A stretch of DNA of 12,348 nucleotides from Anaerohabitans sp036788095 (lineage in GTDB: Bacteria; Zhuqueibacterota; Zhuqueibacteria; Residuimicrobiales; Residuimicrobiaceae): NCBI GenBank assembly GCA_036788095.1, contig DAIQOA010000135.1, forward strand, positions 1 through 12,348. Direction: 5' to 3'. The position numbers and the translations under genes are program-made. The number at the start of each line of letters is the position of its first letter. Positions within the stretch are counted from its first letter, which is position 1. The notes under the pieces were generated by a model. It was given only the letters and a program-made list of their open reading frames with translations. It had not been told where the DNA came from and made no database searches. Below, in pieces: positions 8,430 to 12,348 of the stretch.

Positions 8430-8482
8430 AAAACAGCCTTTCTCTTAGAACCGGTACCGCCGGGTGACTGGCCACGGAAAAA

Positions 8483-8737
8483 TTAACGCTGAAGGTCCCG
8501 ACAGCCGGCGATGATGTGTTGAAAAATGTCCGTCACCTGATCCGCTGTCAAGGGACCCTGATTCTGTTCCACGACATGGGCCAAAACGCCGGCCTCCCGG
8601 CCTCCATCCTGCACCTCGAGCCGCTCCTGCCTCTTAAGCCGTCCTATCTGCTGTGCGGCGGTTGCACGCTGATTGATCAAGTGCAGGATCAACTCGTCCA
8701 ATACATCGATCCGGTTGCGCAATTGTAGAATGGTCAT
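8483..8737 (-). CDS. Stand-alone chorismate mutase, AroQ class
   Basis: Claisen rearrangement of chorismate to prephenate. 84 residues from the ATG at 8737, the size of one AroQ-type all-helical domain that acts as an intertwined dimer. Measured against the E. coli P-protein mutase domain, the active-site set is conserved with a constant offset of four: R7, R24, K35, D44, R47, E48, and a C-terminal Gln (Q84 in E. coli +4 numbering = Q88 equivalent). The position equivalent to S84 is Cys (GCRDLQ), a common variation. A GTG lies directly upstream at 8740 and could also be used; GGGAG is 9 bases from the ATG and 6 from the GTG. This is the first structural gene after the attenuator-like leader and is followed by aroF. 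In several Gram-positive bacteria the two enzymes are fused in this same order. Confidence 0.9.
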   Translation of the reverse strand: MTILQLRNRIDVLDELILHLINQRATAAQQIGRLKRQERLEVQDGGREAGVLAHVVEQNQGPLTADQVTDIFQHIIAGCRDLQR

Positions 8738-8834
8738 CACCCTTCTCTCCCTGGGGAACGGCGCCGGCAGAGCCCGATGTCGTGCCCTGTCACTGCTGCT
8801 GATTCCTTTTCGTCCAACCTGAGGACCCTAAAAT

Positions 8835-8867
8835 AAAAAACCCACAAGGTTATTTAAACATTGTGGG
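8835..8867 (-). terminator. Intrinsic terminator in the aro operon leader (attenuator)
   Basis: On the minus strand CCCACAA (8867-8861) pairs with TTGTGGG (8847-8841), a 7 bp stem. After one mismatch, GTT and AAC extend it by three pairs around a 5-base loop. Six T residues (8840-8835) follow immediately. It lies about 100 bases before the chorismate mutase start and about 130 bases after a predicted promoter, that is, inside the leader of the aro operon rather than after a gene. Together with the aromatic-rich leader ORF and the competing sequence at 8908-8916 it looks like the terminator arm of an attenuator. Confidence 0.8.
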
Positions 8868-8916
8868 CGGGTTGGCAGCTCGGCTCATCGGCTCAGGCGT
8901 GCACACACCTCCCACA
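8861..8916 (-). promoter_or_regulatory. Candidate antiterminator pairing in the leader
   Basis: TGTGGGAGG (8916-8908), within codons 16-18 of the leader ORF, can pair with CCGCCCACA (8870-8862): six consecutive pairs, one mismatch, then two more G-C pairs. This uses the 5' arm of the terminator, so the two structures exclude each other. The first bases of TGTGGG duplicate the terminator's 3' arm TTGTGGG, the usual sign of an attenuator. Energies were not computed. A small competing hairpin GGTGT/ACGCC (8909-8896) could sequester part of the segment. Confidence 0.6.
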
Positions 8917-8961
8917 TTTCTTAAAATAGAGATAGGAAAAATTTTCGGGAAAAGCTTTCAT
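8893..8961 (-). CDS. Putative Phe/Tyr-rich leader peptide of the aro operon (22 codons)
   Basis: A short ORF starting at the ATG at 8961 and ending at TGA 8895-8893. It begins MKAFPENFSYLYFKK and ends CGRCVHA. Five of its first 13 codons are Phe (4, 8, 13) or Tyr (10, 12); there is no Trp. This composition matches regulation by Phe and Tyr, the end products of the downstream pathway. It resembles in kind, not in sequence, the pheA and pheST leaders of enterobacteria. Tyr10 lies 18 bases and Tyr12 12 bases before the candidate antiterminator segment, a sensible distance for a stalled ribosome. An AGGA is only 2 bases before the ATG, closer than usual. Another short ORF (8996-8958, MNMSVFETYTGL) ends in a TGA overlapping this ATG and might couple translation. 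Product never expected to have another function; the peptide is inferred from pattern only. Confidence 0.62.
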   Translation of the reverse strand: MKAFPENFSYLYFKKCGRCVHA

Positions 8962-9005
8962 AATCCTGTGTAGGTTTCGAACACGCTCATATTCATTTCA
9001 TCCTA

Positions 9006-9033
9006 AATTTAATCAAATTCTTACAATAGTCAA
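9006..9033 (-). promoter_or_regulatory. Predicted sigma70-type promoter of the aro operon
   Basis: On the minus strand TTGACT (9033-9028, five of six to the -35 consensus), a 16-base spacer, then TAAATT (9011-9006, four of six to the -10 consensus). An A8 tract at 9043-9036 ends two bases before the -35 box and could act as an UP element. The surrounding sequence is much more AT-rich than the genes. Transcription would begin near 8999, about 37 bases before the leader ATG. It points to the leader, terminator and chorismate mutase gene. Confidence 0.6.
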
Positions 9034-9104
9034 GGTTTTTTTTGGGAATTGCCAATAGCCGATGGGGGTAGTTGAAGCACAGATGGGGCTAAAAGTTGCC
9101 CGCG

Positions 9105-9166
9105 AAAAAGAGCCGGCAAGGCACAGGGCGCAAAGGCAGCTGGGCGCCCTCGCCGGTCAGCCGGCT
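9105..9166 (-). terminator. Terminator after queF
   Basis: On the minus strand AGCCGGC (9166-9160), at the very end of queF, pairs with GCCGGCT (9117-9111). An inner stem AGGGCG (9150-9145) with CGCCCT (9130-9125) lies between, and CTTTTT (9110-9105) follows. It would end the que transcript before the aro promoter. Read on the plus strand the same hairpin is followed by T7 at 9172-9178, so it may be bidirectional, although no plus-strand gene runs into it. Confidence 0.6.
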
Positions 9167-9558
9167 ATCTGTTTTTTTAAGCCCCGGCTGCGATATTCCG
9201 CGGTGACCACCGTGTGCACATTGCCGCGCGGATTGAAATCCCCGCGGATGTGCAGATAGCGGGGCTTGAGCGCCTGCACCAGGGCTTCGAGAAGCTCATT
9301 GGTCACCTCCTCATGAAAAATGCCGCGATCGCGATATTTGTTGATGAACAGCTTCCAGGATTTCAGTTCCAGGCAGTATCGATTGGGGATGTATTTGATC
9401 TCGATGACGGCAAAATCCGGATAGCCGGTGCGCGGACACAGGCAGGTGAATTCCGGATTGACGATGGTGATGACATAGTCCCGGTGCGGATAAAGATTGT
9501 CGAACACCTCCAGCCGGGATTGCATGATTTCGCGTTGTCCGCGTTTGAGTTCGTGCAT
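9157..9558 (-). CDS. queF: NADPH-dependent 7-cyano-7-deazaguanine reductase (preQ0 reductase)
   Basis: Reduces the nitrile of preQ0 to the amine of preQ1, the last free-base step before insertion into tRNA by Tgt. Short (type I, single-domain) QueF. Numbered from the ATG at 9558 (133 residues): FTCLCPRTGYPDF (37-49) holds the catalytic C41 that forms the thioimide and the acid D48. ELKSWK (64-69) is the QueF NADPH-binding motif, and GIFHEEVTNE follows. Residue 46 is Tyr where most homologues have Gln. Start choice: the ATG at 9558 follows the queC stop by 4 bases with a GTGA element just before it. In-frame ATGs at 9573 and 9597 would overlap queC by 11 or 35 bases and add residues without family similarity, but they cannot be excluded. 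A terminator hairpin begins at its end. Confidence 0.93.
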   Translation of the reverse strand: MHELKRGQREIMQSRLEVFDNLYPHRDYVITIVNPEFTCLCPRTGYPDFAVIEIKYIPNRYCLELKSWKLFINKYRDRGIFHEEVTNELLEALVQALKPRYLHIRGDFNPRGNVHTVVTAEYRSRGLKKQIAG

Positions 9559-9562
9559 AGTC

Positions 9563-10246
9563 TCACTTTCCATGTGATTGATAAGGGACCGGATCATCGA
9601 GGCCGGCCTGCTTGAATCCGTTCAAGCGGATCCGGCAGCTCTCGCATAGACCGCAGGCCAGCCCCGTGGGCGATGGATCATAGCAGCTGAATGTCAGCCT
9701 GTAATCCACGCCCAGCTGCACGCCGCGGCGGATGATATCCGCTTTGCTCAAGGAGAGCAGCGGCGCATGAATGCGGATTTGAACGCCTTCGCTTCCCATG
9801 CGGGTGGCCAGGCCCGCCAGCTGTTCAAAGGCCGCGATGAATTCAGGACGGCAATCCGGATATCCGCTATAGTCCAGGCTGTTGACGCCGATAAAGATGG
9901 CCGTGGCGCCTTGGACCTCGGCATATCCCAGAGCGCAGGAGAGCAGGATGGTATTGCGCGCCGGCACATAGGTGCAAGGGATCGTACCCGGGACCGGCTC
10001 CCGCTTCGGCACCTCCCACTCCTCCGTGAGCGCAGAGCCGCCGATCTGACGCAGATCGATGTAAAAAATTTTGTGGCTCTCCACGCCTATATGAGCGGCC
10101 ACCTTCAAAGCGGCCGCTATCTCCGCCGTTGCCCGCTGCCCATAGTTAAAAGTCAGAGCGGTCACCGCCCACCCCTCTGACTTGGCGATTGCCAGCGCGG
10201 TCGCTGAGTCCAGCCCACCGCTCAACAAACAGATCGCACGGTTCAT
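9563..10246 (-). CDS. queC: 7-cyano-7-deazaguanine (preQ0) synthase
   Basis: ATP-dependent conversion of 7-carboxy-7-deazaguanine to preQ0. 227 residues from the ATG at 10246, the family norm. The PP-loop SGGLDS (residues 9-14) lies right at the N-terminus, followed by FNYGQR, VPARNTILLSCALGYAE (94-110) and FIGVNSLDYSGYPDCRPEF. The zinc site is formed by C188, C198, C201 and C204 (SCYDPSPTGLACGLCESC). The frame is open up to 10318, but the ATG at 10246 places the PP-loop correctly and has AGG 6 bases upstream. A 105-base gap separates it from queD; queF follows 4 bases after its stop. Confidence 0.96.
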   Translation of the reverse strand: MNRAICLLSGGLDSATALAIAKSEGWAVTALTFNYGQRATAEIAAALKVAAHIGVESHKIFYIDLRQIGGSALTEEWEVPKREPVPGTIPCTYVPARNTILLSCALGYAEVQGATAIFIGVNSLDYSGYPDCRPEFIAAFEQLAGLATRMGSEGVQIRIHAPLLSLSKADIIRRGVQLGVDYRLTFSCYDPSPTGLACGLCESCRIRLNGFKQAGLDDPVPYQSHGK

Positions 10247-10351
10247 CAACAACCTGAGAAAATAGGAACAGTAACCGCCTGGTTCAGAATTCGCAGCAAC
10301 CATCCGTGTTCGCGGCACCCGTCGGCCGCGGCCTTACAGCGGAGCAGCGCG

Positions 10352-10720
10352 TCACTCCTCCGTATACGCTACGGAGAATTTATCCGACTCGAACACCTCC
10401 GCCTGAATCATGCGCACATGCGCCGGCAGCTCTTTTTTGATCCACTCATAGATGTAACGCGCCATGTTCTCGGAAGTGGGCGTCATCTGATCAAACGGCG
10501 CCACCTCATTGAGAATCTGATGATCCAGCGGTTCGAGGCAGGTGTCCAGCAGTTCCCGCACGTCGGCCAAATCCATGGCCATGCCGCTCTCATCCACTTT
10601 TTTAGCGCCCACCGTCAAACGGATTTTCCAATTGTGACCGTGAACGCGTTTGCACGCACCGGAATAATCCGGCAGAAAATGGGCCGCGGAAAATTCCGAC
10701 TCGACATTCAACTTGTACAT
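10352..10720 (-). CDS. queD: 6-carboxy-5,6,7,8-tetrahydropterin synthase
   Basis: Converts 7,8-dihydroneopterin triphosphate to 6-carboxytetrahydropterin, the second step towards queuosine. 122 residues from the ATG at 10720, matching the family. Zinc ligands H14 (FSAAHFL), H27 and H29 (CKRVHGHNW), the catalytic C23, and the D66-H67 pair in LDHQILNE are visible, as is PTSENMARYIYEW. The frame is open to 10768, but the ATG at 10720 has AGAGG 5 bases upstream and places FSAAH normally. The Cys before the HGH motif supports QueD rather than a eukaryotic-type PTPS. No preQ1 riboswitch was recognised upstream. Confidence 0.94.
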   Translation of the reverse strand: MYKLNVESEFSAAHFLPDYSGACKRVHGHNWKIRLTVGAKKVDESGMAMDLADVRELLDTCLEPLDHQILNEVAPFDQMTPTSENMARYIYEWIKKELPAHVRMIQAEVFESDKFSVAYTEE

Positions 10721-10748
10721 GGACGCCTCTCTGCGATGGGATCCTTTG

Positions 10749-10791
10749 AAATAGAAAGGGCGAGCCATTCTTCGGCTCGAATGGTCCGCCC
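10749..10791 (-). terminator. Hairpin with U-rich tail between the aminotransferase gene and queD
   Basis: On the minus strand GGGCG (10791-10787) and CGCCC (10762-10758) enclose CCATTC (10784-10779) paired with GAATGG (10770-10765), with an 8-base loop. TTTCTATTT follows (10757-10749). An alternative stem CGAGCC/GGCTCG (10779-10774 with 10766-10761) overlaps it. The U-run is interrupted, so termination may be partial. Only about 30 bases remain before queD, too few for a promoter, so this may attenuate rather than end transcription. Confidence 0.45.
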
Positions 10792-10815
10792 ATGCCTACG
10801 AATTTTGCAGATCGT

Positions 10816-12039
10816 CTACAGCTGATCCACATGCTCTTTAATTTTGGCGATGGCCTCGGCGATATCGTTCATGTCCTCTTCCGTCGCCAGCAGCATGTTT
10901 TGGGTAAACCAGATCGCCTCTTCATAGCAAGCTTTCTCGGTCTCCGGGCACTGAAAGGTCTGGTAATTCACCGGCAGGGCCACGGATTTGCCCCTGGGGC
11001 CAAAGGCGCGGTTCAAAAACACCGGCTGCCGGTACAAGGGAATGGAATAGCCGGCGCTGCAGGGGATTCCCTCCTTGCGCAGGGCTTCGATAAAGACTTC
11101 CTTGGGTTTGCCGGCAAAATGGTCCTTCTGGTAGCGAAAAATGTAGAGATGACAGGCGTGCGAGGTGATGCGCTCATCCTGCGCTAACACCTGAATGCCC
11201 TCTATCGGCCGCAGCAGTTCGTCGAGCTTGTTCAGATTTTGCTGGCGGATCTTCAACAGCTCATCGTAGCGCTCCAGTTGCGCCAGCAGCACGGCGGATT
11301 GGAATTCCGTGATGCGATAGTTGCCGCCGAAATAGAAATGCTCGTACCACAGGCCGTCTTCGCTGCGTCCACAGTTGTGATGGGAACGGGCAAATTTGGC
11401 GATCAGGTCATCGTTGGTGAGGATGATGCCGCCTTCGCCGGCGTTGATATTTTTCGAAGATTGGAAAGAAAAACAACCGGCATCGGCCAAAGCGCCGACC
11501 CGTTTGCCGTTCCATTCAGCGCCCCATGCCTGCGCCGCGTCTTCAATCACTTTCAGATGGTGCTTTTGCGCCACGGCCATGATCGCATCCATATCCGCCG
11601 GCCGCCCGGCGAAATGGACCGGCATGATGGCTTCGGTGCGTGGACTGATGGCCTGTTCGATGGCATTGGCATCCATATTGTAGGTTTGTGGATCGATGTC
11701 GATGAAAACCGGCACGCAGCCCGCTTCTACGGCCGCGGAGGCGGTGGCGATAAAAGTATAGGCCGGACAGATCACCTCAGAGCCGGGGTTGACGTCGGCC
11801 GCAGTAAGCGCCAGCCGCAATGCGGTGGTGCCGCTGTTGACCGCGATGCCGTGCTTGGCCTGCTGATAGGCTGCATATTTTTGCTCAAACTGTTCGGTTA
11901 CCTTGCCGTTGATGCGGCCCCACTTGCCGCTCTTGATCACTTGTGTCAGATTTGCGATCTCTTCATCGCCCCATACCGGCCAAACCGGGAACGGTGCTTT
12001 GCGGACTGGCGCGCCGCCTTTAATCGCCAAAGACGCCAT
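10816..12039 (-). CDS. DegT/DnrJ/EryC1/StrS family PLP-dependent aminotransferase
   Basis: A fold-type I PLP enzyme of the sugar/cyclitol aminotransferase family; substrate unknown. 407 residues. Numbered from the ATG at 12039: VNSGTTALRLAL (67-78) binds the PLP phosphate, D167 in VIEDAAQAWGAEW contacts the pyridine ring, and K196 in SFQSSKNINAGEGG is the Schiff-base lysine. GGNYRITEFQSAVLLAQLE is the usual C-terminal substrate-loop region. The open frame starts at a TTG at 12051, but the ATG at 12039 has a strong GGAGG 5 bases upstream and is the better start. From memory its N-terminus (FPVWP, SGKWGR) and PVHFAGRPADMDA block resemble the AHBA-synthase and scyllo-inosose-aminotransferase branch of the family, which contains many uncharacterised members. 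A GHMP-type kinase gene ends 39 bases upstream, so the two probably act on the same metabolite. A hairpin follows the stop. Confidence 0.9.
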   Translation of the reverse strand: MASLAIKGGAPVRKAPFPVWPVWGDEEIANLTQVIKSGKWGRINGKVTEQFEQKYAAYQQAKHGIAVNSGTTALRLALTAADVNPGSEVICPAYTFIATASAAVEAGCVPVFIDIDPQTYNMDANAIEQAISPRTEAIMPVHFAGRPADMDAIMAVAQKHHLKVIEDAAQAWGAEWNGKRVGALADAGCFSFQSSKNINAGEGGIILTNDDLIAKFARSHHNCGRSEDGLWYEHFYFGGNYRITEFQSAVLLAQLERYDELLKIRQQNLNKLDELLRPIEGIQVLAQDERITSHACHLYIFRYQKDHFAGKPKEVFIEALRKEGIPCSAGYSIPLYRQPVFLNRAFGPRGKSVALPVNYQTFQCPETEKACYEEAIWFTQNMLLATEEDMNDIAEAIAKIKEHVDQL

Positions 12040-12078
12040 GGTATCCTCCAAACATCTGAATTGATTCAGGGGGTGTCG

Positions 12079-12348
12079 CTATTTTTTTCCGTTCGCCTCA
12101 TTGCCCGTGTCCTTGAAAATCGTCAACGGGTAGGGCTCCAGTTCCATTTCGTGCAGTTTTTGCAGCAAAGCGGCCTGCGCCTTCTGGTCGCGGGCGACGA
12201 ACTGCACACAGCCGTCGCCCTGTGAACCTACGCCCTTGCCGCCATAAACGAATTCGCTGATCTCTGGGCTGGACAGCACAAAATGCAGCTTCGGAGAGAG
12301 AAATTCCTGTGGGCAGGCGGGCGCCAGAAACAGATCGAAAAAGCGCTG
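12079..12348 (-). CDS. GHMP-family small-molecule kinase, C-terminal fragment (5' end beyond the window)
   Basis: Open from the window edge to a TAA at 12079; 89 residues visible. FVYGGKGVGSQGDGCVQFVA looks like the third conserved motif of GHMP kinases (galacto-, mevalonate, heptose and related kinases), where Gly-rich GGKGVGSQGDG takes the place of the more common GAGGGG. It is followed by ARDQKAQAALLQKL and a short charged tail ending in GNEANGKK. The N-terminal and ATP-binding motifs would lie outside, so the substrate cannot be named. An internal GTG at 12279 could be mistaken for a start, but the frame and similarity continue upstream to the edge. It lies 39 bases before the aminotransferase gene on the same strand, consistent with one operon. 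Confidence 0.65.
   Translation of the reverse strand, partial: QRFFDLFLAPACPQEFLSPKLHFVLSSPEISEFVYGGKGVGSQGDGCVQFVARDQKAQAALLQKLHEMELEPYPLTIFKDTGNEANGKK

Noticed and set aside
8430..8482. GGCGGTACCGG in the chorismate mutase-aroF gap, resembling the T-box antiterminator core
   Set aside because: Only 53 bases separate the genes, so there is no room for the T-box stem I, and no terminator follows.
8880..8894. Direct repeat TCGGCTC separated by one base in the leader
   Set aside because: Only two 7-base copies in a GC-rich stretch; no link to the stems was found.
10721..10815. preQ1 riboswitch upstream of queD
   Set aside because: The A-rich tail with CTAA typical of preQ1-I aptamers is absent; only overlapping hairpins are seen.
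12079..12279. A separate 66-codon small gene starting at GTG 12279
   Set aside because: The frame stays open to the window edge and the GHMP-like similarity suggests it is the end of a larger gene.

Overview
Every gene I can support lies on the minus strand, so the window reads from right to left. It looks like a chromosomal segment of a moderately GC-rich bacterium. The genes are tightly packed with 4 to 20 base overlaps and many GTG or TTG starts, while the one large intergenic region is AT-rich. I cannot name the organism. The mix of type I-beta DAHP synthase, class II-like EPSP synthase, unfused chorismate mutase and ACT-tailed TyrA fits a deep-branching Gram-negative or FCB-like lineage, but that is inference. 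No mobile elements, CRISPR arrays, tRNAs or rRNAs were seen.

Right end (12348 to about 9105): the C-terminal end of a GHMP-family kinase, then a DegT/DnrJ/EryC1/StrS aminotransferase, then queD, queC and queF of the preQ1 (queuosine precursor) pathway. A strong hairpin with a U-run closes this group just after queF. queE and folE are not in the window.

Middle (about 9105 to 8738): a 416-base gap that appears to be a regulatory leader. It holds a sigma70-like promoter with an upstream A-tract, a 22-codon leader ORF rich in Phe and Tyr codons (MKAFPENFSYLYFKK...), and an intrinsic terminator. A sequence inside the leader ORF can pair with the 5' arm of the terminator. This has the parts of a ribosome-mediated Phe/Tyr transcription attenuator, and I consider it the most interesting feature of the window.

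Left two thirds (8737 to 1): one long apparent operon in the order chorismate mutase, aroF (DAHP synthase), tyrA, aroA, aroE, aroC, aroK, aroB, aroQ, polX. It encodes all seven shikimate-pathway steps from PEP plus erythrose 4-phosphate to chorismate. It continues through chorismate mutase and prephenate dehydrogenase to 4-hydroxyphenylpyruvate. Only a prephenate dehydratase and an aromatic aminotransferase would be needed elsewhere to finish Phe and Tyr. Control seems layered: attenuation of the whole transcript, plus likely allosteric domains on the first enzyme (AroF N-terminal domain) and on TyrA (C-terminal ACT domain). The last gene, a family X DNA polymerase cut by the window edge, has no obvious metabolic link.
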